A stretch of 64,000 nucleotides of DNA, taken from the NCBI GenBank assembly GCA_038503035.1, contig JAVSML010025535.1, positions 553,673 to 617,672 of the forward strand, given 5' to 3'. Within the stretch, counting starts at the first letter, position 1. Every line of letters begins with the position of its first letter. The position numbers and the translations under genes are program-made. The notes under the pieces are model-generated. The model was not told where the DNA came from, did not search any database, and saw only the letters and a list, made by a program, of their open reading frames with translations. Source of the stretch: Crocodylus rhombifer (taxonomy: Eukaryota > Chordata > Crocodylia > Crocodylidae). Below, piece by piece: positions 22,060 to 32,792 of this stretch.

Positions 22060-22855
22060 AGAAACAGAAAATTTGCCCTTTTCCAATCATCCAAAACCTC
22101 TCCCAATCATCAGGAGATTTCAAAGATGATGGCCAGAGGCTCTGCAATCCCATCAGCCAACTCTCTCAGTACCCTTGGGTGCATCCCATCCAGCCCCATG
22201 GATTTGCACACATCCTGCTTTTCTAAAAAGTCCCTAACCTGTTCATTTGCCACTGTTGGCTGCTTGCCTCCACCCCACACTGTACTGCCAGGTGCAGTAG
22301 TCTGGGAGCTAACCTTTTTTGTGATTTAGCTTTCTGAAGAGCTCTCTGCTGGGCCAAGCTGGTCATCTGTCATACTTGCTAGTCTTCCTGCACATCAGGA
22401 TGGTTTGTTCCTGCACCTGCAGTAGGGTTTCATTAAAGTACAGCCAGCTCTCCTGGACTCCTCTCCTGCTCTGCCTGGCTTCCCAGGGGATCCTGCCCAT
22501 AGGTTCATTGTGTAAATTGAAGTCTGCTTTTCTGAAGTCCAGGGTCCTTACTCTGCTGTTCTCCATCCTTCCTTTCCTCAGGATCCTGAACTCAATCATC
22601 TCATGGTTACTGCTGCCCAAGTTGTCATCCATTACTACATCCACCACCAGTTCTTCCCTGTTTGTGAGCAGCAGGTCAAGAAGAGCACAGCCCCTAGTTG
22701 ACCTCTCCAGCACTTGCACCAGGAAGATGTCCCCAGCACTCTCCAAAAACTTCCTGGATTGCCTGGGCACTGCTGTATTACCCTCCCAGCAGATGTCAGA
22801 GTGGCAGACGTCCCCATGAGAACCAGGGCCTCTGTTTTCAACAAGCTGAACCTCA
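22060..22855 (-). mobile_element. CR1 LINE ORF2 fragment, endonuclease to RT start
   Basis: Minus-strand CR1 of the same type as 438-4218. The open frame 22363-22770 shows the end of the endonuclease and the linker: [41 protein letters not shown] and VRTLDFRKADFN, then GVQESWLYF. Downstream on the minus strand (22060-22340) is the start of the RT region (HPRVL-like, ending DDWKR). About 300 bp of linker seen in the first copy (1640-1920) is missing here, at the junction near 22319. The copy ends at the same internal point as the copy at 438. Confidence 0.85.
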
Positions 22856-22996
22856 TGTAAAACCTGTGAGAAAAGACCATATGAGTGATGGGTCTTGCTT
22901 GTTTCACCCGCTGGGTAGTCTTTGACATCATCCCAGCTTGGATCTGGAAGATGACAGTGGGAAGATGCTGAGCTTTTATAGTGCTATCTTGATTGC

Positions 22997-23019
22997 AGAG
23001 AGAGAGAGAGAGAGAGAGA
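22997..23019 (+). repeat. (AG)n microsatellite
   Basis: About eleven AG units between the minus-strand and plus-strand CR1 pieces. Confidence 0.95.
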
Positions 23020-23101
23020 TGTGGGATCTCTCCAGGTAACCAAAGAAGCTTAATAGAAGCACACAAGCACTAATACCCTAGTCCTGGCTAAGACCAGGAC
23101 T

Positions 23102-23773
23102 ATGAGAAAATTATCCAGGAGCACATCTGTGAGGGACCAGCAGGGGAGATCATGCTTAGGGGCAACCAACATGGGTTCATTCCAGGCAGGTCCTGTCAGA
23201 CCAACCTGGTGGCCTTCTATGACCAGGTCACAAAATCCTTGGATGCAAGTGTCACAGTGGACACAGTCTTTCTGGACTTTAGGAAGGCCTTCAACACTGT
23301 CTCTCACCCCGTTCTCATTAAAAAAATTAGGTGACTGTGGCGTTGATGCCTACACAGTCAGATGGGTCGCAAATTGGCTGGAGGGCCACACCCAGAGAGT
23401 GGGGGTGGACTGGTCTTTTTTGACCTGGAGGGATGTGGGTAGTGGGGTCCCCCAGGGCTCGGTCCTCAGGCCCGCACTGTTCAACATCTTCATCAGCGAC
23501 TTGGATGAGGGGTTAAAAAGCACCTTGTTCAAATTCACGGATGACATTAAGATGTGGGGAGAAGTGAGCACGCTGGAGGAGAGGGACAGGCTACAACTAG
23601 ATCTAGACAGGTTACAGGGGTGGACGGATGAGAATAGAACGGGTTTAAACACTGACAAGTGCAAGGTCCTGCACTTGGGCAGTAAGAACCAGCACCATAC
23701 CTGCAGGCTGTGGAACTCCCTTCTCATCAGCACAGAAGCAGAAAAGGATCTTGGAGTCATTATTGATTCCTAA
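23102..23773 (+). pseudogene. CR1 reverse transcriptase core (broken)
   Basis: RT domain that would copy CR1 RNA at the nicked target. In frame are GNQHGFIPGRSCQTNLVAF (upstream frame), FLDFRKAFNTVSHP, then after a frameshift at the A7 run near 23320-23326, WLEGHTQRVGVDW, GVPQGSVLRPALFNIF, and the active-site block FKFTDDIK, where related copies have FADDTK. The alanine before the two aspartates is Thr here. A stop (TAA, 23771-23773) ends the frame where the sister copy at 50126-50557 reads DAKMNM. Non-functional because of the frameshift and stop. Confidence 0.88.
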
Positions 23774-24337
23774 ATGAACATGGGACACCAATGTGAGGAT
23801 GCAGTCAGGAAGGTTAACCGCACCTTGTCGTGCATCCACAGATGTATCACAAGCAGGTCCAAGGAGGTGATCCTCCCCCTCTATGTGACACTGGTCAGGC
23901 CGCAGTTGGAGTACTGCATCCAGCTCTGGGCGTGGCACTTCATGAGGGATTTGGCCAGCATCAAGATGGTCCAGAGGAGGGCCACTCGCATGATCAGGGG
24001 GAAGCAGGGCAGGCCCTATGAGCAGAGGCTACGGGACCTGAACCTGTTCAGCCTCCAGAAGAGAAGGCTGAAGGAGGATCTGGTGGCCGTCTACAAACTG
24101 GCCAAGGGGGACCAGCAGGCTATGGGAGAGTCCCTGTTGCCCCAAGCACTACCAGGAGTAATGAGGAATAACGGCCATAAATTGACTGACAGTAGGTTCA
24201 GACTAGACATCAGGAGGCACTACTTCACAGTCAGGGCGGCTAGGAGCTGGAACCAACTTCCAAGGGAAGTGGTGCTCGTTCCTACCCTGGGGGTCTTCAA
24301 AAGGAGGCTAGATAATCACCTAGCCGGGGTCGTCTGA
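23774..24337 (+). pseudogene. CR1 ORF2 C-terminal domain
   Basis: Continues the preceding RT frame after its premature stop: MNMGHQCEDAVRKVNRTL, SRSKEVILPLYVTLVRPQLEY, MIRGKQGRPYEQRLRDLNLF, FRLDIRRHYFTVRAARSWNQL and FKRRLDNHLAGVV before the stop. This 'thumb' region is typical of CR1 and remains open over 187 codons, which suggests a moderately young copy. Confidence 0.85.
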
Positions 24338-24428
24338 CCCCAGCATCCTTTCTTGCCCAAGGCAGGTGGGCGGACTTGATGATCTGCTCAGGTCCCTTCC
24401 GACCTTACCAGCTATGAAACTATGAAAC

Positions 24429-25734
24429 CAGGCAAACCCAGACAAACAAGTGATAGACAGGACTAAACGTGTCCTAAAGCAGTTCAGCAAATGAGGAGAG
24501 AGAATGTTGCAAGACAACTCTAAAAAGAGCAATGCCTGTACCCATGTAACCTGCTAATAAAGTGCTAGCACTTGGCACTTTCCAGTGCACAGCACACTTC
24601 CTCAGTTCTGCAGGACTAAAAAAACTTCCCACTGTGCTTTTTAATTGGCACCTTGATGTGCCACTCTTTACAGGTAGATCTTACCAAGCCACAAGTAACC
24701 TGCTAGAGTTAATGATCTATATAGAAGCATGACCTCACCACTGAGGAAGGTACAATTACAGTATGGGTTTGCCTTATCTTGCTAGCTTTAATCTAATTAC
24801 CATGGCTAACAGCAGCAGTGGAGACCTGGTATCACTGGTTTCAACATCATCTGGACAAGGTTTCTAAATATCCTGATTACATATTCAGATTACCCATGCC
24901 ACTTCATATTTAGTGCTATTGTTACCTATGCTGTTTATAGTCAGGCCAAGGCAGTATAGATATTCCCTATAAATGGATTCAGACTCCTAAGATTCAACAC
25001 CACCATATACCAAGAAGTGTCTGCACCCACAACTTGCGATGCACACAGAGTAACCTACGAGTGGGCTACAAGAAAAGTCAGTTTGTTAGAAGCACAAGCA
25101 TACCAGTTCTATGTCTAACAAGAAATCATAGCCCTCACATTTGAGGCTCAGAATATGCTCCAAAATGCAGCAGCCTAGCAGTAATTTCATATGCCTCACC
25201 CCAGAAAGTTGGGAACAAGACTAACTAATATTTAAACATGTAGGAGAGCTAAGAAACCGTTTCCACCTCCATTTTATTTCATTTCTAGGTTGTTGCTTTC
25301 AGCTTGTTTGCACTCTTTTGAGTGCCCAATAAACACTTGGGCTAACTCTAGACACGTCTGTGTTAGTAATTATTCCAGGTGTCAAACATTCTAGCCAGTC
25401 TGCAGATTTCTTTCAGTGATCAGTGGGTTTAAGTTTGCCAAGAGAAGAGGACATTTTGACAGCAACATGTCTTTAAAATCCAACTTTATTGTCAAGGTGA
25501 TGCTAGTGAAGTTTACTCATAAAAATAAACTTTATAGTTTTAATAAACTACTAGGAACAACACCAAAAAAGCCCTGCAGAAGCTACACTTAAAAACCTAT
25601 TGACTATAACAAAGGTTGATCATTCTAATTTTTTTCAAAACATTCTACAGAATTGAAGAACAGAATTATGCCCCTGCTGCTGAATTCAAAAAACACCAGC
25701 TAATGTAAGGAGCATACCCTAGCCGTTTTGGGTA
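24429..25734. other. No gene seen
   Basis: No gene or named repeat recognised. A sequence with aataaa-type words at about 25328-25334 lies in unique-looking DNA. Confidence 0.5.
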
Positions 25735-26225
25735 GAGACAGAAATTGCACATAGACCAGTATAAGTGATCAGAAACCTGTTCAAATTTGTAATACAACAG
25801 AAGTTCAGCATACATACACTGCTTTCAAAATGGCCAAAACTAGTTTAAGCTAAACCTGGATGGATGTAGTATCAGCTTTAACTGATTTAGGTTAAATTGG
25901 TTTACTGAATTTCTGTCTCAGATCCCCTCCAGATTCAAGTTAGCTCACAGTCCCCCAGCATCCCAGGATGCTTCGCACCTCCCCTGCTAATCCCCCCTGG
26001 CAGGGTTGGCGGGCTAGCCTTGGCTGAAGCTGTCTGCTCCAGCCCAGGAAGGAGGTGTGCTCTAGCACTCCCCGGCTTCTGTCTTGGGCCACTGCAGGCA
26101 TGCGGATGCATCTCCAGAATTAAAAGTAAACGTGCTTATTGGTTGAATATACACAGTTTAGCCTAACCTGCAAAGACTGAATAAATTCAGCCTCAGGCTT
26201 TTTGCCTGTCTGTACTTAGCCTGTA
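25735..26225. mobile_element. Short copy of the 12428-13720 palindromic family
   Basis: Shares gacagaaattgcacatagacc, ataagtgatcagaaacc, ctttcaaaatggccaaaact and cccccagcatcccaggatgc with 12428-13720, in the same order. It lacks the left outer arm and most of the core. Ends near cctgtctgtacttagcc. Non-coding. Confidence 0.65.
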
Positions 26226-26784
26226 TGTATGCTGTAATCTAATTAGCCAGATTGAAATGGCATCATCGCATTCTATTTTAAGAGTAGCAACATGTTCTCC
26301 TAAACAAAAAATAGGTTCATGATGCTTGAAAAATTAATTTATTTGGAACCTAAACTAAAAGTGTGTTATGAAAAAGTAAAGGATTGGTTTCATTTCAATG
26401 TTTTTTTCTTTTACAGTAGATAAAACAACTACTTGGATAATATCTGATTAAATAAGTTTGTCAGTGAAAGCCTGTACCTTTCACACACACAATATAGATA
26501 TGATCTACTTTGGTTAGTATATAAGGTGCAAACCTACCCTGACTTCTACTTGACCTCAGACTAGATACAAGAATCAATTAGATTAGATAAAATAGCTAGA
26601 AAGACTAGACCAGAGTAGCTATTTTAGCCAGATTAGATAACTAGATACTAGCGAAAATGATAGAATTAAATGCCATTACCTAGACAGATCAATAGATTTA
26701 TAGGTGGGTAGACAGGCAGAAATGCAACTTGTAGCTCTGTATTCATATTCTACAGGCCAGACAAATCTAGAACTAACATACTTT

Positions 26785-27240
26785 TGATTAAATGAGAGCT
26801 GTTCATCCACTTTTGGCTGGTGTCTGCCTTGATAGAATCCTCATAGTAGCTGTCAAACACCGCATCTATTCCGATGAACTTCTTCCTGAAGTTCAGATCT
26901 CAAAAAACAGATTATCAAGGTCACCATATACATAGTGGATCCTTGGGGCTTTCCAATTGCTAGGACCAGTACTTGGTCATCTATCACCAGACAGGATCTT
27001 CTCTGGAGTATAACAGATGGCAGACATAGTATAGTATATCAGTTGTCAGTACATCAGCCTGTAATGACTTTGTTCCTGCTCTCAAACTACCATTAATCTT
27101 TACTAAATTACACAGGGGAAAGCATCAACCCTTATTGCCAAAAAATGATGAAGGTCCACATTTTCTACTTTCTTCAGGAACTGTGACTAGGTCCTCTGAG
27201 ATGGTCTGTCTTCTTTGACCTGTGTACTGGCTGGTCTTGT
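26785..27240 (-). pseudogene. Decayed transposon-type ORF relic
   Basis: The minus strand between about 26790 and 26890 reads FRKKFIGIDAVFDSYYEDS followed by IKADTSQKW. This resembles, by memory only, a block (FDxYYxxSIK) found in uncharacterised transposon-associated ORFs of fish and invertebrates. Upstream fragments such as EDLVTVPEESRKCG lie in broken frames with stops. I cannot name the element. Confidence 0.25.
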
Positions 27241-27344
27241 CCTTATCTCCTAAACATAATAGATCTGGTATTTTAAGAAAACACCTTAGGATCCTCACAG
27301 ATCTGGATTCTTTTGAGAGTGTGAAGCATTTTTTTTAATGGACA

Positions 27345-27624
27345 GAGAACACATCTACATGTGCAGTTACTGCACAGTAACTATGGCAACTTACACCAAT
27401 GTAAATTTGCTACCTGAATGATGCAGATAGCAAATTTATACCCAAGTATAAGGCATGTGTAGACAACTTACTGCACAGTAACCCTGGTGTGTGGACTGAC
27501 TTGGGACTACCTTTACTCCCAAATCAGTCCATATACAGCGTTACTGCACTGTAATGCCTGCACAGGTAGACGCTGGCATAAAAAATGCTTACTGAGCAGT
27601 AAATGCACATGTAGACAACACCCA
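27345..27624. mobile_element. MITE with acatctacatgtgcagttac ends
   Basis: Inverted ends: acatctacatgtgcagttactg on the left pairs with cagtaaatgcacatgtagac on the right. Inner words also repeat in inverse, e.g. ttactgcacagtaac. About 280 bp and non-coding. No clean TSD found by eye. Related by end sequence to 16816-17127 and 58510-58763. Confidence 0.6.
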
Positions 27625-29978
27625 GAGTGAATCTTCCCAGGCTACTACCTGAACTGCACAAAAAATTCTTCAAGATTACTCATGATAATAAAGAAACGAA
27701 CCCTTCTTCATTGCTTAGTTTTCTTGTGGTGCTCTGTTACCTGAGACAATATTGTATGGTGGTGGGAGTGGGTTAGCAACATGAATACAGTTAGACAATT
27801 TCTAGGTTTCCTTTCTCTGAAGCATCTGTGCTGGGTACAATTAGAAATGGTATACGATATCAGATGGAATTTCAGTCTGATCCAGTAGGGCAGTTCCTAA
27901 TTCCTGTACTCTTAATTGTTTGGTATACTTAGCTTTTGAACCTTTGTTTTGTTGTTGGTTTGCATATATAGATGGTGGAGAAGGTGAGGCAGTTTATTTT
28001 CACTCAGCTGAAATTATTTTGGTTTTGGAATATATTTTTTTAAATCATTCCCATCGCTAAGGGCTCGTAATACATTTCAGTCAGAGTGATTTCATGACTA
28101 AGTATGGCAGATTTATAAAGGAGGTACCGACAAGAGCTTAACTATAGCATTGCAAATGTGCCGCTACAGTAACCCTGCAACATTAAGTGATTTTTATTGG
28201 AACATATATATTTCTTCAAAATAGTTTGTGACATTTTATCAGTTTTGTTTCTGTATGGGAAGTTTTTATATTATCACTAAACCATTTTACTGTTGCTGTG
28301 GTAACTACAGTATAGGTTAAGAAAAGGTAACAACAGAACAAATGCAAAAGGTACAGAAAACTCGTGCACCTTACCTTCATTCCATGCTTTATTGTCTAAA
28401 TCAAGGATGAGCAATTTCTATCCATGAATTAAAGCACAACAGCAAAAGCATCTGGCAACAACGAAATAGAAATCAACTGTACAATCTACAATAAGGGAAA
28501 TCAATAACAAATGGTTTGACAAAGAAACTGAAGACATTTTCAAATGCACAAAAGCCCATTCGGTGCCTAAATGCCATTTTCAATGGGAATCTGATTCCTA
28601 ACTTGCATTTTCACCTTTAAAACTGTTACCTAATTTCATGATATTCAGGAAGCCTAACTGATTTCACAATGTCACAACTGAAAACTGGTAAAATGATGAT
28701 GCATCAGAGTTCAGTGATTTCTCATATTAAACTGTTCCAAGGAAACCTGACTCACTGTAGATTATTTTCCTCTGGATCCTGTTTTTTCTATTTCTTTCTG
28801 AAGATGATGGTAAGACTGTGTTGCATTTGTAGTGTTTTTAATTTATGGATCTCCACTTACTTGACAAAGGAGGATAAATAGCATAAGCAAAATTGTAGGT
28901 CCACTGAAATCAATTAGAGTTTTGTCATTGACTTAAATGTAGTCAATATACACCCTTTGATTTCCCATTTTTTAAAGGCCAGTAAAGCACAATACGGTTT
29001 CATGCCTTGCAACAAGTGAGGTTTGAGACAGACAGGGAGAATTTGACCCATACCCTGGACATCTTATAAAACATCATGGTATTTCAAAGCACTACCTGAT
29101 GGAGGTAGATAAGCCAATCCCTACCCAACTAGATGCAACTGCTTCTTGATGTTCTCCCTGTACGTGTTCTGATATTTTTAGTTAGGCAATTAACTGAACT
29201 GTTTCAGAAATCTTAAACCAGGGCTAGTTTGTTAAATATAGAATTATTTTATAATTGAACAGAACGGCATTTATCAGAATTTATACTTTTTAAGTTTAAA
29301 CTACAAAAGAGAAAATCATTGTATAGCAGCATCATCTACAATAAACTTCAGGCCCTTTAGTCAATGAGAAACAATATTCATAAATCGTTTTATATTTTGA
29401 GCTCTTCAGCAGTGATGGTTAAATTCAGTGCATACTGTTCTATGGTCTCCAGTTACTTTCTAATGCAGATACATTTCTTTCAAAGAACAGGACAATGAAC
29501 ATTGCACAAAGGTCTATTATGTTACCCCACTTCTCTTGTGATGCATTTATCTACCCACTTATGGACTAATATCTTAATAAGAATGTTTTCATTGCAGATA
29601 CTTGGAGTTTCTGTTTATATATATGAAAATTTACATACACACACATAATCCCAGCTACCAACTTGCACAAGCCAACAACTGTGTGGGGGAATTATGATTA
29701 GTTTAACAGGAGAATTATTGTATATTTTTTGTAGAGGTGAAGCTGGCCAGTTCCACTTACCCTGGAGATGTAGCAGGGTCACATTGATTTGGAGGTGGAT
29801 GATCTAAAATCTGTTTTAACCAGGGGATATTTAAGCATTTCCTTAATGTGCTTATATGGGTGCTGAGTTCTTTGGAAGGTTGGTCTCCAGTTGTGAGTAT
29901 GAAACACGGGACAACCCAAGCCCAAGCCCTTTTGATATCATGACAACATGAGCATAGGTATTATTTTGTCATGAGACC

Positions 29979-30009
<31 letters not shown>

Positions 30010-31102
30010 TGTATATATAAAAACATCTCATGTTTTAGAGGCATTTTTAGAATATTTACAGGAGGCATAAACTATCCCTTAGAACTCGACAGCAAGGACA
30101 GCATTCTCTATCCAAAAACCTTTTGAAAAGTTTCAATTTTCCATTCAGTCCTACAGGACTTTCCCAACAGGGCTAGCACATATGTACAATGATGACACAA
30201 GTTAATTGCACAGTTACTGCAAAATAATGCGTGAGCCTTGGGAATGAAACCTAGGAAAGGTCATGGGCTCTCCAATTATCTCTTGTCCTCTTCTAGTTTC
30301 TGAGCTTTGCTCTGTTTCATCACAAGGCAATACTGCTGAATTCTAATGAAACGATGCTTAGCATACTCTGAGCTAGTCATGTCAGGGTAATTAATTAGGG
30401 TGGTAAATAAACACTAGACTTCGTAGGCCAGGTAAGCCAGTTAACACCACCAAAGAAATAGGAGGGGATAAAAAGGGGGAGGAAAGGAAATGGAGCCCAC
30501 TATCAGCACTTAGCAAATGGTAAATCACAACAACAAGGAGCAGTGGTATGAAATGAAAGGAAATTTAGGCTGACAATCGGCAAGATCTATTAAATTGCAG
30601 AACCATCTTGCCAGGAAGGTGCTGGAGGCCCGACTGGTAAACATTCAAAGCTAGGCTCTGCCTTTAGGCACAGCCTACCCATGGAGTGCTACAGAAACTA
30701 CACCTCTGTGGCAGGATAAGTAGGGAAATGGGGATTTAAGCATTCTGACTCTGGCCTATACCAGCAACAAATTGGCAACTCCCACAACCTGCTCAGTGTA
30801 GCACTAAGAGGCAGAACCATGGCTCCATCCATTCACCACTGTGCTTTCTCATCCCTTGCACCCTAGACCCAGGGCTTGGATGCTCAGTTTAGGGACATAA
30901 AGAAGGTTCTTGCTCACTTTTCATCCGTCAAACAGGAATTTGATCCAAGACACAGTCTACTGCCTCTAACTGTTGAAAGCAGTTCTGCATTGACCAGGAT
31001 AGCATAGTGATATTTAAGTGGTATATTTTATCTGTAGCCCCAATAATTCTGTGAAGCTGAGTTTCTGTAACACCCCTGGGATGACATTAAGAGCCAAAAG
31101 TA
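27625..31102. other. No gene seen
   Basis: Long A/T-rich stretch without a recognised gene. It holds the tetranucleotide repeat listed separately. Phrases at 28530-28660 (tcaaatgcacaaaagcc ... ccattttcaatgggaatctg) resemble an old amniote repeat. Confidence 0.5.
29981..30009 (+). repeat. (AGAT)n microsatellite
   Basis: Seven uninterrupted AGAT units. Confidence 0.95.
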
Positions 31103-31966
31103 TTCTAATATTATAAAAGCTTTAGTCTGTCTGTCTGTTCATAATGCTTTATTCATGCTCCGACTGGCCGTCTCAGCAGCCAATCAGAGTGCTCTAAGGA
31201 CAGGACAGATGGCGGAGTGCCACCATGACAGTGGAGGAGTTGGGGGGGGGAGGGGGCTCCTTGGAGGCAGAGGGAGATGGCAGGGACTGGTGCCCTGCCA
31301 TAACAGAGGGGATGGAGCCAGGGAATAAGGCAAGCTTGCCCGCCCGATCTGCTCCATGGAGCCAGGAGCCAGAGCACCCCACCTCACCCCCAAGAAAAGC
31401 CAGCAGGGAGGGGAGGCAGGGAAAAAGGAGGGGGTGGTAACCGGTAGCCATGGCCAACACCCCACAGCCACCACCTTGTGCCTGCAGCTGTGGCATTGGG
31501 CCTGTGCCTGCAGCCACCACCAAGCCTGAGCCTGCTGCCAGGCCTGGGCCCAACACCGCTGCTGCTGGGCCTGTGCTTGACACTGCTGCTGGACCCGGCC
31601 CCGTGGTCACCACCAGGCCTGCAAGTGCAGGGTGGAGGTGTCAAGGGTGTGGCGGCAGCCGCAGGGGGGAGCGGGCCTGGACTAAAAGTGGCAGGCAGGG
31701 GGGTGGGCAGGATGCAGGCCAAACCCCAAAGCAGGGGGGAGACCAGGGGAAGAGGCCCTAGTCCTAAAGTGGGGGCAGGGCTGCTGCGGTGGTGAGGGGC
31801 AACAGGGTTGGGCCCGTAGCAGAGGGGAAGCAGCCCCAGTCCTAAACCCAAACTTCTGTGGGGGACAGAGTTGGGCTTGAAGGGCTGGACTAGCTGGGGC
31901 ACAAGGCTGAGTGCTGGGCTCTGTCCCTGCCACCCCCCCAATCATTTTTCACAAGAAATTAGCTAG
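31103..31966 (+). mobile_element. Helitron-like unit 1
   Basis: Begins ttctaatattataaaagc followed by tagtctgtctgtctg, an arrangement typical of Helitron 5' ends, and ends in CTAG (31963-31966). Left flank base is A. The interior is GC-rich and non-coding; the long ORFs on both strands are compositional. No Rep/helicase, so non-autonomous. A 3' hairpin is not evident, which lowers confidence. Confidence 0.62.
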
Positions 31967-32792
31967 TTCTAATATTATAAAAGCCTTAGTCTGTCTGTCT
32001 GTCTGTCCATAACACTTTATGAAACAGCCAACCAGAGTGCGAATACAGTGTTGGGACAGGTGGCAGCAGCATGGTGGAATGGGGACACAGGGGATCGAGC
32101 AGCTACTCCCTGCAGGTGGCAACGATGGCGTGGGGGAGGGGCGAGGCCACCAACACTAGCCTAGGCTTGCTTCTCCCCACTTCTGTCGTCATCACCACCT
32201 GCAGGGCCAACATGTCGGCAGTGGGGGGGAGGAGTAGGCACGATGTGAGGGGAAGAGTGCACCCAGGCTGACACAGAGGCAGCACTGGGGGTGGGGAGAA
32301 GTGAGCCCAGGCCCAATATGAGGGAGCAGGAGCAGGCCCAAGGGGAGGGGGGAAACCGGCGCGCTGCCTTGGCCGTGGAGGCGAGGGGGAGCAGTGGGCC
32401 CAGCTTGACATGGCAGCAGTAGGGGGAGGGGAGGAGCAGGCTTCCTCCCCCCTTCAGGTCTAGGCCCACTACTCCCCATCCCCCGCATCGGCCCCAAGCC
32501 TGCTCCTCCCATCCCCCCCACCGCCGCTTTGGACCAGGCCTGCTGCTCCCCCAGCACCACCATCACAGCAGGCCAGTTTCTCCCCACCCTCAGGGCCAGT
32601 CCTCCCCCACACCCCCAATACTGGGCCTGGGCCTGCTCCTCCCCTCCTGCCACTGCAGCGGGGAGGGGGGGAGCAAGCCCAGACCCCAAGCAGCAGGGGG
32701 GAGGGGAGAATGGGCCCAGATAGGGGGAAGGGCATGGGGCTCCATCCCCACTTGCCCCCCCCCCCCATCATTCTTGACAGGCAATTGGCTAG
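31967..32792 (+). mobile_element. Helitron-like unit 2, head-to-tail
   Basis: Starts immediately after CTAG of unit 1 with the same ttctaatattataaaagcc, then tagtctgtctgtctgtctg, and ends ggcaattggCTAG (32789-32792) followed by T. Outer flanks of the pair are A and T, as expected for Helitron insertion between A and T with no TSD. The GC-rich interior differs from unit 1 beyond about 150 bp. Confidence 0.62.

Larger units (their letters stand above)
23090..24428 (+). mobile_element. CR1 LINE, 5'-truncated copy with RT and 3' end
   Basis: Plus-strand CR1 of a different, younger-looking subfamily than 22060-22855. It starts inside the RT domain and runs to the 3' end (ggacttgatgatctgctcagg ... 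agctatgaaactatgaaacc), which matches the 3' end of the copy at 48150-51155. The 3' terminus carries the short direct repeat (ctatgaaa) that CR1 elements use instead of poly-A. The opposite orientation to its left neighbour shows two separate insertions. Confidence 0.9.

Noticed and set aside
29981..30009. CRISPR-like or satellite array
   Set aside because: It is a simple AGAT microsatellite; no spaced repeats occur anywhere in the window.
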